Below are positions 16,720 through 25,829 of a stretch of DNA of 64,000 nt, piece after piece. The notes under the pieces are model-generated. The model saw only the letters and a list, made by a program, of their open reading frames with translations. It made no database searches and was not told the DNA's origin. The DNA comes from Treponema sp. Its GTDB lineage: Bacteria; Spirochaetota; Spirochaetia; Treponematales; Treponemataceae. The first letter of the stretch is position 1; each line of letters starts with the position of its first letter. Location of the stretch: positions 38,600-102,599 of the forward strand of contig JAEDED010000007.1 of NCBI GenBank assembly GCA_016293495.1. Direction: 5' to 3'. The translations under genes were made by a program, and so were the position numbers.

Positions 16720-18204
16720 ATGAAAACTGTTGCAGGTATCGACCTTGGTACACAGAGTATGAAAGTCGTAATTTATGATTACGAAAAAAAGGAAATCATC
16801 GAAAAAGCATCTTGTCCGATGGACTTGATTTCAGAAGCAGACGGAACTCGCGAGCAGACAACTGAATGGTTTGATATGGGCCTTGAAGTTTGTTTCTCAA
16901 AACTTTCTGCAGAAAACAAAAAGACAATCGAAGCAATCGGTGTTTCTGGACAGCAGCACGGATTTGTTCCACTTGATAAAGACGGAAAAGCTTTGTACAA
17001 CATCAAGCTCTGGTGTGATACTTCAACAGCTGAAGAATGTAAAATCATCACAGAAAAAGCTGGTGGCGATGCAGCAGTTGTAGATGCTCTCGGAAACCTC
17101 ATGCTTACAGGTTTTACAGCACCAAAAATTCTCTGGCTCAAAAGAAACAAACCTGATGCTTTCAAAGCATTAACATACATCATGCTTCCACACGATTACC
17201 TTAACTGGAAGCTCACAGGTGAATACGTAATGGAATACGGCGATTCATCTGGAACTGCATTGTTCGATTCAAAGAACCGCTGCTGGTCAAAAAAAATCTG
17301 TGACATTATCGATCCAGAATTGATGTCAAAACTTCCACGCCTTATCGAAGCTCACGAAGCTGCAGGTAAAGTAAGTGCAGCAGCCGCAAAGGCTTATGGA
17401 ATTCCTGAAGGAATTCCTGTTTCTGCTGGTGGCGGTGACAACATGATGGGTGCTGTTGGTACAGGTACTGTTGCCGACGGATTTTTAACTATGTCTATGG
17501 GAACTTCTGGAACTCTTTACGGATATTCAGACAAACCTATTGCAGATCCTGCAAACGGACTTTCTGGTTTCTGTTCTTCAACAGGCGGATGGCTTCCACT
17601 TCTTTGTACAATGAACTGTACAGTTTCAACAGAATTTATCCGCGGCCTCTTTGGTCTCGAAGTTAAAGAACTTGATGGCGTTGCATCAAAAGCACCTTGT
17701 GGATCAGAAGGCGTTCTTGTAATTCCATTCTTCAATGGAGAAAGAACTCCTAACCTTCCAAACGGTCGTGCAAGCATTACAGGAATGACTTCAGCTAACA
17801 CAAGCCGCGAAAACATCTGCCGTGCTGCAATGGAATCTTCTGTATTTGCAATGCGCGGAGGTCTTGATGCATTCCGTAAGCTCGGATTCCAGCCAAAAGA
17901 AATCCGTCTTATCGGTGGTGGTTCTAAATCTGCACTCTGGAGACAGATTGCAGCTGATGTAATGAATCTTCCAATCCGTGTTCCTGCTCTTGATGAAGCA
18001 GCAGCTCTTGGTGGAGCAGTTCAGGCATTGTGGTGCTTAAAGAGCCAGTCAGGTGCTTGTGACATCGCACAGCTTTGTGCAGAACACATCAAACTTGATG
18101 AATCAAAGAACGCAGATCCTATCGCAGAAAATGTAGCAGCATACGATAAGGCTTATGCTGACTACCAGAAGGTGGTAGATACAGTTGCTCCTTTGTATAA
18201 GTAA
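16720..18204 (+). CDS. xylB: Xylulokinase-type FGGY sugar kinase
   Basis: A 494-residue FGGY-family kinase that phosphorylates D-xylulose or a similar ketopentose. Motifs are the N-terminal ATP-binding AGIDLGTQSMK, the sugar-binding GVSGQQHGFVPLD, LWCDTST, MLPHDYLNWKLTGE and the C-terminal FGGY-type block (EIRLIGGGSKSALWRQIAADV, ALGGAVQA). The ATG at 16720 follows GGGGGAA. The gene is monocistronic with its own consensus promoter and operator, and ends at a strong terminator. Because it shares the operator with the distant isomerase pair at 35-37 kb, its physiological ketose may be ribulose or fuculose rather than xylulose; this is inference. Confidence 0.88.
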   Translation: MKTVAGIDLGTQSMKVVIYDYEKKEIIEKASCPMDLISEADGTREQTTEWFDMGLEVCFSKLSAENKKTIEAIGVSGQQHGFVPLDKDGKALYNIKLWCDTSTAEECKIITEKAGGDAAVVDALGNLMLTGFTAPKILWLKRNKPDAFKALTYIMLPHDYLNWKLTGEYVMEYGDSSGTALFDSKNRCWSKKICDIIDPELMSKLPRLIEAHEAAGKVSAAAAKAYGIPEGIPVSAGGGDNMMGAVGTGTVADGFLTMSMGTSGTLYGYSDKPIADPANGLSGFCSSTGGWLPLLCTMNCTVSTEFIRGLFGLEVKELDGVASKAPCGSEGVLVIPFFNGERTPNLPNGRASITGMTSANTSRENICRAAMESSVFAMRGGLDAFRKLGFQPKEIRLIGGGSKSALWRQIAADVMNLPIRVPALDEAAALGGAVQALWCLKSQSGACDIAQLCAEHIKLDESKNADPIAENVAAYDKAYADYQKVVDTVAPLYK

Positions 18205-18264
18205 GAAAGCACAAATTAAACATGCTATAATATGATTTTTTCATTTATACTTTCCTAACCTCTG

Positions 18265-18296
18265 CCGCTGTACGGTCAGTACAGCGGACTTTTTTT
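18265..18296 (+). terminator. xylB terminator
   Basis: A perfect 9-bp stem, CCGCTGTAC (18265-18273) with GTACAGCGG (18279-18287), followed by seven T. Confidence 0.9.
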
Positions 18297-18354
18297 GTGT
18301 TTTGAAAATTTTTGTGATAGAATATTTCCATTAAGAATTTACAAGGAGTCGATT

Positions 18355-18669
18355 ATGGGATTTTTTGATGGATTTGATAGTGGTCATGGAGAAGCATCTG
18401 GAACTACTGGTGCTGAAAAATATGTTGTTCTTCAGGTTGTATTAACAGAGGCTTTTTTCGGAACTGGATCCGGAGTAGGAAGTCTTACAAACCTCCAGTC
18501 TGTAATTAACGAACAGGCTGACAAAGGCTACAGATTACATACAATTACAACAACTTCGTCAGGATCAAAAGGTTTTCTTGGCGGTGATAAAATTCAAGCC
18601 ACAATGGTCTTTGAAAGAATCGGAATTGAAAAGCTGATTGCAGACGAGGTTGCGGGAAAGGGAAATTAA
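18355..18669 (+). CDS. DUF4177-like small protein
   Basis: A 104-residue soluble protein. After a glycine-rich N-terminus the segment YVVLQVVLTEAFFGTG through LQSVINEQADKGYRLHTITTT and KIQATMVFERI fits the small DUF4177 alpha/beta domain, whose function is unknown. The ATG at 18355 is preceded by AAGGAG. No signal peptide or membrane segment is seen. It is bracketed by the xylB terminator upstream and its own terminator downstream, so it is transcribed alone. Confidence 0.6.
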   Translation: MGFFDGFDSGHGEASGTTGAEKYVVLQVVLTEAFFGTGSGVGSLTNLQSVINEQADKGYRLHTITTTSSGSKGFLGGDKIQATMVFERIGIEKLIADEVAGKGN

Positions 18670-18701
18670 AAATAATAAATTGAAATTGTTTCTTATAAAA
18701 T

Positions 18702-18729
18702 GGGCCACTAATATGGCCCTATTTTTTTT
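18702..18729 (+). terminator. Terminator after the DUF4177-like gene
   Basis: A 6-bp stem, GGGCCA (18702-18707) with TGGCCC (18714-18719), followed by a run of eight T. Confidence 0.8.
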
Positions 18730-18866
18730 ATCTGATTTATCCAGTACCCAAAACACAGTCTTTTCCATTCAACTTTCCTATTTTAAACTTTCTGTTTCCT
18801 ATTTCCTAATTTGCCAAATTCCATTATTATATCCCTATCATTTTTCTCTCTCGAGGTATCAAATCT

Positions 18867-19727
18867 ATGAAAAAGATTATCAGCGGAAAAGTTCGCGAAG
18901 TTTATGATTTGGAAGATAGCCGCATGGTCATTGTTACAACAGACCGTATTTCGGCATTCGACGTAATCCTTCCTACAATGATTACAGACAAAGGTAAGGT
19001 TTTGAATGCCCTTTCTAATTTCTGGTTCGATTTGACAAAAGACATCTGCAAGAACCACATGATTTCATCTGACCTTAAAGACATGCCAGCAGAATTCCAG
19101 AAACCAGAATTTGAAGGACGCACAATCCTCGTAAAGAAACTTACAATGATTCCATACGAAGTAATCGTTCGCGGTTATATGTTCGGTTCAATGTATGAAG
19201 CATACAAAAAAGGTGAACCATTCCTCGGCCACAAATTTGACAAAGAATACCAGCAGGCAGAAAAACTTGATGAACCAATCGTAACTCCTTCAACTAAAGC
19301 TGCTGAAGGTCACGACATCAACGTTACACTTGATTACATGAAAGAAGACCTTGATACAAAATACCCTGGAAAAGATCTTGGAACAAAGATTGAACAGGCT
19401 GCTCTTGCAATTTTCAAAAAATGTGCTGACCACGCTGCTAAAAACGGAATTATCATTGCAGATACAAAATTCGAATTTGGTCTCGATGAAAACGGAGATC
19501 TCGTTCTTGGTGATGAAGTTCTCACACCAGACTCAAGCCGTTTCTGGAACGCTGCAGAATACAAAGTTGGAACAAGCCCAGCTTCTTACGACAAGCAGTT
19601 CATCCGTGACTGGCTCAAGGACAATGGCCTTGCCGGCGATGCAAACATCAAGAGCATTCCAGAAGATGTAGTTGCAAAAACATCTGCACTCTACCGCGAA
19701 TGTCAGACAAAGATCTGCGGAAAATAA
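18867..19727 (+). CDS. purC: Phosphoribosylaminoimidazole-succinocarboxamide synthase
   Basis: A 286-residue SAICAR synthetase of the longer bacterial/yeast-like type, catalysing aspartate ligation to CAIR in purine synthesis. Motifs include SGKVREVYDL at the start, TTDRISAFDVILP, PYEVIVRGYMFGSMYEAYKKG, and IIADTKFEFG followed by DEVLTPDSSRFW. GAGG lies nine bases before the ATG. It is followed after one base by the DTW-domain gene, so the two probably share a transcript. No purine riboswitch is visible in its leader. Confidence 0.95.
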   Translation: MKKIISGKVREVYDLEDSRMVIVTTDRISAFDVILPTMITDKGKVLNALSNFWFDLTKDICKNHMISSDLKDMPAEFQKPEFEGRTILVKKLTMIPYEVIVRGYMFGSMYEAYKKGEPFLGHKFDKEYQQAEKLDEPIVTPSTKAAEGHDINVTLDYMKEDLDTKYPGKDLGTKIEQAALAIFKKCADHAAKNGIIIADTKFEFGLDENGDLVLGDEVLTPDSSRFWNAAEYKVGTSPASYDKQFIRDWLKDNGLAGDANIKSIPEDVVAKTSALYRECQTKICGK

Positions 19728-19728
19728 T

Positions 19729-20469
19729 TTGGCAGAACGATGTTATAAATGCTTCCGCCCTCAGTCTCACTGCCTTTGCGAATATGCAAAACCTGAGATT
19801 GACAGCGGAATCAAATTCCTGTTCCTGATGCATCCAAAAGAAGCAAAGCACCAGCGAACAGGAACTGGCCGACTTTCACACATTGCACTTAAAGACTCAG
19901 AAATTTTAGTCGGCCTGGACTTTTCAAAAGACCAGCGTTTTAATGAACTTATAAATGACCCGCAGTATTTTCCTGTAATGATGTATCCCGGCGAAGATGC
20001 ATGGACTGCAAAACGCGAAGGCTTTGCAGAAGCTGTCGGTAACAAAACCCTTCTTGTAATCTTAATCGACGCCACCTGGTTCTGTTCCAGAAAATTAATC
20101 GAACACAATCCCGGTCTTTTAAAACTTCCACGCTGTTCGTTTACCGGCGACTACAGATCGATCTTTACCTTCAAACGCGAACCACGCCCTGAATACATTT
20201 CGACAATCGAAACTTGTTACTACTTCATCAAGGAACTCCAGACAGTACAGACTGCAGAAGGGCAGAAGCCTTTAGTAAAACCAGGAATCAATCCGGAACC
20301 TTTGATGAACGTATTCCGAAAAATGATTAAAGACCAGCTTCAGGCCGAAAACGATAGAATCGAAGGCCGCCTCCCGAACGTATTTGCCCACGACTGGAAG
20401 TACACAAAAAAAAGAGCCATCCCAGAAATGTTCCAGGATGGCTCAACAAGTTCCACAAATAAAGAATAA
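19729..20469 (+). CDS. DTW-domain tRNA aminocarboxypropyltransferase (TapT-like)
   Basis: A protein of about 246 residues of the DTW family, which adds the 3-amino-3-carboxypropyl group of SAM to uridine in tRNA (acp3U). Visible are the N-terminal zinc cysteines CYKCFRPQSHCLC, the segment MHPKEAKHQRTGTGRLS and the DATW motif for which the family is named. The start is uncertain: TTG at 19729, two bases after purC, keeps the cysteine cluster, whereas an ATG at 19672 would overlap purC by 56 bases. The last codons overlap the terminator of the convergent GH3 gene. Confidence 0.8.
   Translation: MAERCYKCFRPQSHCLCEYAKPEIDSGIKFLFLMHPKEAKHQRTGTGRLSHIALKDSEILVGLDFSKDQRFNELINDPQYFPVMMYPGEDAWTAKREGFAEAVGNKTLLVILIDATWFCSRKLIEHNPGLLKLPRCSFTGDYRSIFTFKREPRPEYISTIETCYYFIKELQTVQTAEGQKPLVKPGINPEPLMNVFRKMIKDQLQAENDRIEGRLPNVFAHDWKYTKKRAIPEMFQDGSTSSTNKE
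20403..20444 (-). terminator. GH3-operon terminator inside the convergent DTW gene
   Basis: A 9-bp stem (20414-20422 with 20436-20444) followed on the minus strand by nine or more T. The whole terminator lies within the last 20 codons of the DTW-domain coding sequence. Confidence 0.85.
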
Positions 20470-20472
20470 AAA

Positions 20473-22245
20473 TTATTTCTCTACAGAAATCGGTAAAACA
20501 CCTTCAGGTTCAACGCGACCAGAAGCAACCGCAGCAAGTCCTGTAAAGCTGTAAGGTGAATAACTGTAACCGAACAGAACTGTATCAGCCCAGTCAAGAT
20601 TAAAGCTTAACACAGGTGACATAATTGAAAAGACTACAATTTTCTTTCCGCGTTTCTGAAGCGGTTTAAGTGCCTCTGCAGTTTTTACAGAATTGCGATC
20701 CCATACACAGACAAAAATTACATCAACTTCATCTGCACGGCCGGCAATGAGATTTGCAGCATACTGGGCTTCGTTTGAACCGAGATTGTAACTCATTCTA
20801 ATATCAATTGAATCTTTGTAATACTTTTTCATTTCGTTAAAGAATGCAGGTTCAGAACCTGCAAGTATTACCTTCTTTCCTTTCTGAGGCAGATAAGGCA
20901 GTTCGCCTTTTCTGTAAACTGTAATTGAACGGCATGCCTGATCGACAAAGAACTCACCGCCGTCAGGGTCAGGAATTGCCGCATCAATTGCATTAACATC
21001 AGGATAAAGCGGTGCCGAATTTGTGTTCTTAAAATAATTCATTTTAATTTCAAGAATGCGGCGAACTGCTGTTTCAACTTTTGTCTTGAACTGTGGAACA
21101 TCCTTCATGCGCTGAAGATTGCTGGTCCAGAGGTTTTCATTTAACTGTGCAGTTGTTGACGAAATTACGATATCGTTTCCGGCTTCGATTGCAAGCTTGA
21201 ATGCGTTCGAAAGTGAGCCGGCGTAAAGTGTATCTCCGTTCATCATCATGTCGTCTGTAATGATAAGACCTTTGTAACCAAGCTGATTTCTCAACAGTTC
21301 GCCAAGAAAGTATGGTGATAAAGATGCAGGCTCTCCATTCTGTCTGATAAGAGGAAAACTCAAATGCCCTGACATGATTGCAGGAACATCTGCATCGATA
21401 AGGTATTTAAAAGGAACTAATTCACGCTTAGAAATTGTATCAAAGTCCGCATTGATTTTCGGTAAGAAAACATGCGAGTCATTTTCTGTATCTCCATGTC
21501 CCGGAAAATGTTTCGCAGTAGGAATAACGCCAGCCGACATGCTTCCTGCTGCAAAGGCAACTCCCATTATGCCGGCTTTTTCAGGATCTTCACCGAAGGA
21601 GCGGGTTCCAATGATTGTTGAATTCTGATCAGTATACAGGTCTACTGTCGGCGCAAAATTAAGGTTAATGCCGAGAACCGCAATCTCACGGCAGATATAA
21701 TAAGCTGAATACCAGGAATCAATCGGAAGTCCGCCGGCACCAATACTCAAGTTCCCCGGAGTGATGCTGGTGTTTCCCTTTACGTGACGGATCCATCCAC
21801 CTTCCTGGTCTGTTGCAACAAACAGTGGAATTTTAAATCTTCTGCTCTGCGCTTTTTTCTGCAAAGCAGTAATTGATTTTGCTACAAGTGTTGTATTGTC
21901 AGTATTCCAGCCGAAAACTTTAACGCTTCCTAATCCGCGGTCACGAACCCAGCTGTTCAAAAGCTCAGAAGGTTCTGCACCTGCCCATCCGAACATAAGC
22001 ATCTGCGAAAGAAGTTCTTCATCTGACATACGCTTCGAAATTACATAAGCAAGTTCTGCATTTGGAACATCGCTCCAGAAATCGAGGTCTTCAGGATATT
22101 TTGAAAGGTCGAGATTTAATTCCACGTCAGCACTGTTTTTAGAAACGGTGTGCATGAGATTTTTATTCGAGGAACTCTGGGCAAAAACAGAATTGATGTT
22201 TAAGGCCAGTAAAGAAATGACTAAATACTTTGCAATTCTTTTCAT
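20473..22245 (-). CDS. Secreted GH3 beta-N-acetylhexosaminidase-type protein
   Basis: A 590-residue protein with a signal peptide (MKRIAKYLVISLLALNINSVFA). The glycoside hydrolase family 3 domain carries DQEGGWIRH, the conserved KHFPGHGDTENDSH motif and GLIITDDMMM, the last containing the catalytic Asp region. The KHFPGHGDT loop is the hallmark of NagZ-type beta-N-acetylglucosaminidases acting on peptidoglycan fragments. The C-terminal 180 residues look like the second GH3 alpha/beta domain. It starts three bases after trxB and so is cotranscribed with it. Export suggests periplasmic muropeptide or glycan trimming. Confidence 0.88.
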   Translation of the reverse strand: MKRIAKYLVISLLALNINSVFAQSSSNKNLMHTVSKNSADVELNLDLSKYPEDLDFWSDVPNAELAYVISKRMSDEELLSQMLMFGWAGAEPSELLNSWVRDRGLGSVKVFGWNTDNTTLVAKSITALQKKAQSRRFKIPLFVATDQEGGWIRHVKGNTSITPGNLSIGAGGLPIDSWYSAYYICREIAVLGINLNFAPTVDLYTDQNSTIIGTRSFGEDPEKAGIMGVAFAAGSMSAGVIPTAKHFPGHGDTENDSHVFLPKINADFDTISKRELVPFKYLIDADVPAIMSGHLSFPLIRQNGEPASLSPYFLGELLRNQLGYKGLIITDDMMMNGDTLYAGSLSNAFKLAIEAGNDIVISSTTAQLNENLWTSNLQRMKDVPQFKTKVETAVRRILEIKMNYFKNTNSAPLYPDVNAIDAAIPDPDGGEFFVDQACRSITVYRKGELPYLPQKGKKVILAGSEPAFFNEMKKYYKDSIDIRMSYNLGSNEAQYAANLIAGRADEVDVIFVCVWDRNSVKTAEALKPLQKRGKKIVVFSIMSPVLSFNLDWADTVLFGYSYSPYSFTGLAAVASGRVEPEGVLPISVEK

Positions 22246-22248
22246 AAT

Positions 22249-23190
22249 TTATTTCGAAGCTTTGAGTTTTCTTACATATTCACCGGCAGAATGAGCAGCG
22301 ATTGCTCCATCACTTACGGCTGTTACAACCTGTCTGAAAGATTTTGAACGGATGTCTCCGGCAGCATAAAGTCCTGCCATGATTGTTTTCATATCGTCAT
22401 CAGTTTTAATGTATCCGCCTTCATCTTTCGGAAGCATTTCAACAAGTTGTGTTACCGGATTCATTCCCGCAAAGATAAATACTGCATCACAGTTATGTTC
22501 AGTAACGGCACCTGTTACAGTATCTTCAAGTTCAATACTCTGAACGCGTCCTTCACCTTTGATTTCTTTTACCTTTGCGTTAAATATTACATTCACTTTT
22601 GGGTTTGCAAGAAGACGGTCCGCAACTGCCTTCTGAGCGCGCAATGTATCGCGGCGGTGAACAAGTGTAACTGTATCTGTCAAAGTTGAAAGATACATTG
22701 CTTCATCACATGCCGAATCTCCGCCGCCGATTACGAAAATCTTACGGTTTCTGAAAAACGGACCGTCGCATGTTGCGCAGTAAGAAACGCCTCTGCCTTC
22801 AAGTTTATCTTCACCAGGAACGCCTAGCTTTCTGTGTTCTGCACCTGTTGCAATTAAGATTGCAGTACCGATATATGATTCTTTTCTTGTTACGATTTTA
22901 AAATCAGAGCCAACTTTGTCGATTGAGTTTACTTCACTCTGAATGATTTCTGCACCAAAGCTTTCGGCCTGATTACGCATGTTCTGACAGAAATCAGTTC
23001 CGCTTAATGCAGGAAAAACTCCGGGATAATTTTCTAATGTAGGAATTGTTAAAGCCTGACCGCCAGGAATTGAAACATCAATTACCAATGTTTTTAATCC
23101 GCCGCGCGCAGCATACTGAGCACTTGCAAGGCCTGCAACACCGGCACCAATAATAATGTAATCGTATTTGTTTTCGTTTGAATCAGACAT
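22249..23190 (-). CDS. trxB: Thioredoxin reductase
   Basis: A 313-residue flavoprotein that passes electrons from NADPH to thioredoxin. The FAD site is IIIGAGVAGLASA, the redox-active pair is C138-A-T-C141, the NADP site is VIGGGDSACDEA and the C-terminal FAD motif is GLYAAGDIR. The ATG at 23190 is chosen because AAGGAAG lies seven bases before it; a GTG two codons upstream is possible. The promoter on the minus strand has ATGACA, 18 bases, TATAAT (about 23215-23245). It is the first gene of a two-gene unit with the GH3 protein. Confidence 0.95.
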   Translation of the reverse strand: MSDSNENKYDYIIIGAGVAGLASAQYAARGGLKTLVIDVSIPGGQALTIPTLENYPGVFPALSGTDFCQNMRNQAESFGAEIIQSEVNSIDKVGSDFKIVTRKESYIGTAILIATGAEHRKLGVPGEDKLEGRGVSYCATCDGPFFRNRKIFVIGGGDSACDEAMYLSTLTDTVTLVHRRDTLRAQKAVADRLLANPKVNVIFNAKVKEIKGEGRVQSIELEDTVTGAVTEHNCDAVFIFAGMNPVTQLVEMLPKDEGGYIKTDDDMKTIMAGLYAAGDIRSKSFRQVVTAVSDGAIAAHSAGEYVRKLKASK

Positions 23191-23267
23191 AGACACTTCC
23201 TTTAATAGTGTGCCAATTATAGCACGAAATAAAAGTCTTTGTCATTGTATGGAAGAAAATCTGATTT

Positions 23268-23298
23268 AAAAAACGAAGAGCTGCCCGATTCGGACAGC
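23268..23298 (-). terminator. Second hairpin downstream of tRNA-Cys
   Basis: An 8-bp stem with one G-U pair (23280-23287 with 23291-23298) followed on minus by a T-rich tract. It lies between the tRNA terminator and the trxB promoter, probably as backup insulation. Confidence 0.55.
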
Positions 23299-23340
23299 CC
23301 ATATATGTAAACGAACCGCGGCTTAGCCAAGACCGGCTCG

Positions 23341-23369
23341 AAAAAAAAGACTTGAGATAAACTCAAGTC
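23341..23369 (-). terminator. tRNA-Cys terminator
   Basis: A perfect 8-bp stem, GACTTGAG (23349-23356) with CTCAAGTC (23362-23369), followed on the minus strand by eight T. It starts seven bases after the tRNA 3' end. Confidence 0.9.
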
Positions 23370-23375
23370 CTTTGA

Positions 23376-23447
23376 AGGCGTCGCTCAGAATCGAACTGAG
23401 GCATGATGGTTTTGCAGACCAGTCCCTTACCACTTGGGTACGACGCC
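23376..23447 (-). tRNA. tRNA-Cys (GCA)
   Basis: The cloverleaf reads on the minus strand. The acceptor stem GGCGTCG/CGACGCC has a U discriminator. The D arm is CCC-AAGTGGTAA-GGG, the anticodon loop CTGCAAA gives anticodon GCA, the variable loop has five bases and the T arm is CTCAG-TTCGATT-CTGAG. One mismatch closes the anticodon stem. CCA is not encoded. Confidence 0.93.
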
Positions 23448-23575
23448 GTGTAAGATTATTTATATCAAAATATCGCCTCTTTGTCTAGTACATACATAGG
23501 ATAAATGGAAAAGTTTTTAAGTCCGTAAAGTTTCCCTTTAATGACAAAAATGCTTCAAATCGTTATTGTGGAATT

Positions 23576-24946
23576 ATGAAAACCAAAGCATATTCCATAA
23601 CTGAAGGTTCAATCTGGAAAAGCATTATCTCCTTCGCTGGTCCTATTATTTTAGGAATGTTCTTCCAGCAGCTTTACAATACCTGTGACGCCATCATGGT
23701 CGGACAATATGTCGGAAAAGAAGCACTTGCAGCCGTTGGCGGTGGAACAGGCTTCTTTATCAATCTGCTTCTCGGGTTCTGTGGCGGACTTGCTTCCGGT
23801 GCCAACATCATCATCGCACAATTCTTCGGTGCAAAAAATCACGACGAACTTTCTCGTGCAGTTCACACATCCTTCATTCTTGCAATCGCTCTTGGAATCA
23901 TCGTAACAATTGCCGGTATCAGTCTGGCAGAGACTGCAATGAATGTTATAAAAACGCCGGCTGACATTTACGATTATTCTGTGGAATATTTAAGGATCTT
24001 TTTTGCCGGCGTAATCCCGATGTTCCTTTACAACATGGGTGGAGGAATAATCAGAGCCATCGGGGATTCAAGAACACCATTTTTTGTTCTTGTAATTGCC
24101 TGCTTTGTTAACATCGGTCTTGACTACCTTTTTGTTGCTATATTCGACTGGGGTGTTGCAGGTGTTGCATGGGCAACAGTTATTTCACAGGTCGTAAGCA
24201 TGATTTTAATTTTTATTCCGTTAATTAAAAGTAATGAATCCTATGCCTTCAGATTTTCAAAGTTAAGAACTTCTCCTCATCTTTTGAAAAAAATGATCAA
24301 GCTTGGAGTTCCTTCAGGCCTGTACTCTACGATGTATACAATTTCGAACCTGATTATGATGACCTTCGTAAATGCATTCCCGACAGCAACAATTGCCGCC
24401 TGGACTGCATGGGGAAAATTAGATGCCCTTTTCTGGATGACAGTATCTTCACTTGGAATGGCAATAAGCACATTTACAGGTCAGAACTACGGCGCAAAAA
24501 AATATGACAGAATTAAAAAAGGTGCATGGCAGGGACTTCTGCTCACACTCCTTGTTACCGGCATAATAATTATCATTTTCAGATTATTCGGAAAAACATT
24601 CTACGGATTGTTTGTTCCTGGAGAAAAAGAAGTTATCGATATAGGAATGAAAATTCTCCTGTTTATAACTCCTGCCTTTTTTCTGTATGTACCGAATGAA
24701 ATCTTTGCCAATGTTGTAGGCGGCGTCGGAAAAACTTATGTTTCGATGATTATTACTTTCCTCGGAATCTGCTGTACAAGATTGGTCTGGCTTTTCGGAT
24801 TCTGTCAGGGCTTTACCGCATTTGACGCAAATGACTTTATAAGAGTCATCACCTGCTATCCTATTTCGTGGTTAATCAGTGCAACAATGTTCTTCAGCTA
24901 TTACAAATGGGGAAAATGGATTGCGCGAAACAATAGTGGTAATTAA
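23576..24946 (+). CDS. MATE-family multidrug/Na+ exporter (1)
   Basis: A 456-residue inner-membrane protein with about twelve hydrophobic helices in two homologous halves. Typical MATE motifs are the N-terminal EGSIWKSIISFAGPIILGMFFQQLYNTCDAIMVG region and the mid-protein G-x-D-S-R-T-P-like GAIGDSRTP. It belongs to the NorM/DinF-like branch common in Firmicutes and spirochaetes and exports cationic drugs or metabolites. The start has TATTGT six bases upstream with ATGACA 17 bases before it, and no ribosome-binding site. Its stop overlaps the convergent nudC stop by four bases. Confidence 0.9.
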   Translation: MKTKAYSITEGSIWKSIISFAGPIILGMFFQQLYNTCDAIMVGQYVGKEALAAVGGGTGFFINLLLGFCGGLASGANIIIAQFFGAKNHDELSRAVHTSFILAIALGIIVTIAGISLAETAMNVIKTPADIYDYSVEYLRIFFAGVIPMFLYNMGGGIIRAIGDSRTPFFVLVIACFVNIGLDYLFVAIFDWGVAGVAWATVISQVVSMILIFIPLIKSNESYAFRFSKLRTSPHLLKKMIKLGVPSGLYSTMYTISNLIMMTFVNAFPTATIAAWTAWGKLDALFWMTVSSLGMAISTFTGQNYGAKKYDRIKKGAWQGLLLTLLVTGIIIIIFRLFGKTFYGLFVPGEKEVIDIGMKILLFITPAFFLYVPNEIFANVVGGVGKTYVSMIITFLGICCTRLVWLFGFCQGFTAFDANDFIRVITCYPISWLISATMFFSYYKWGKWIARNNSGN

Positions 24947-25686
24947 TACTCTCCGTGAATTAATCTATAAGCAATTGATCCAGGCTTTGGACTTGCAGGA
25001 CAGTTGTTTCTGTCAAACCACTGAGCGTCTGCAATTTCTTCTTTCTGGAGTTTAAGTTCGCCACTTTCGTATTCTGCGGTAAAACCGAGCATCAGTTGGT
25101 CTGGGAACGGCCAGCTCTGACTTCCGCGGTATGTGAGATTTTTGACTTTGATTCCTGTTTCTTCTAAAAGTTCGCGGCGGACTGCTTCTTCGGCTGACTC
25201 ACCGGCTTCCATAAAGCCTGCGATACAGGCGTAAATGTCCTGGTTTCTGTAAGTGTGGCGGGCAAGAAGAACTTTGTCGTCTTTAGAAACGACTACGATT
25301 ACGCAAGGTGAAATTCTCGGGAATATGATTCTTCCGCAGTCCGGGCAGGTCATCGCAGTAAGTTTTTCGTGAGGAATTAATTTTGCCCCGCAGGCGCCGC
25401 AGAACTTTGTTTCTGAATGCCAGTTAAACAGCGCTTTCGATCTGAACGCAAGAAAGTTTTCTGTTTCAGAATGTCCTGCAAAATATTCGCGGAGTGTAAG
25501 GCGTAAATATTCCTCACCGAGATTATCTGCAGAAGCCAGTGCAAGAACTTTAAGCTCATTTGCTTTTTCTTCAAAATATTCAGCGACCGGATTTTTTTCC
25601 TTTAATTTTTCAAAATCTCCGGCTGTCATAGGCTTTTCATCTTTTCTTAAAATTATTTCTTTTTCACAGATTGCAACAAAGTTCAT
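24943..25686 (-). CDS. nudC: NAD(H) pyrophosphatase NudC-like Nudix hydrolase
   Basis: A 247-residue NudC-type Nudix protein that hydrolyses NADH and, in studied members, removes NAD caps from RNA. It carries the zinc ribbon CGACGAK-CPDCGR, the Nudix box GFMEAGES-x5-RRELLEETGI and the NudC-specific SQSWPFPDQLM motif. The ATG at 25686 is chosen because AAGAGG precedes it; an in-frame ATG at 25734 would add 16 residues. It is monocistronic and convergent with the MATE gene. Confidence 0.9.
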   Translation of the reverse strand: MNFVAICEKEIILRKDEKPMTAGDFEKLKEKNPVAEYFEEKANELKVLALASADNLGEEYLRLTLREYFAGHSETENFLAFRSKALFNWHSETKFCGACGAKLIPHEKLTAMTCPDCGRIIFPRISPCVIVVVSKDDKVLLARHTYRNQDIYACIAGFMEAGESAEEAVRRELLEETGIKVKNLTYRGSQSWPFPDQLMLGFTAEYESGELKLQKEEIADAQWFDRNNCPASPKPGSIAYRLIHGEY

Positions 25687-25792
25687 CGAAAATTCCTCTT
25701 GAACTATCTTAATAAAATAAAACGTGACATTCAATTATTTTGCCGCCGATTAAACTTATGATTTACACGTATTCTGTAAACCGCGCCGTTAC

Positions 25793-25821
25793 TTGAGATA
25801 AGGGACATTTTTTGTTAAAAT
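25793..25821 (+). promoter_or_regulatory. Promoter of the his fusion gene
   Basis: TTGAGA (25793-25798), 17 bases, TAAAAT (25816-25821). The expected transcription start lies within two bases of the ATG at 25830. Confidence 0.5.
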
Positions 25822-25829
25822 TAAACATT

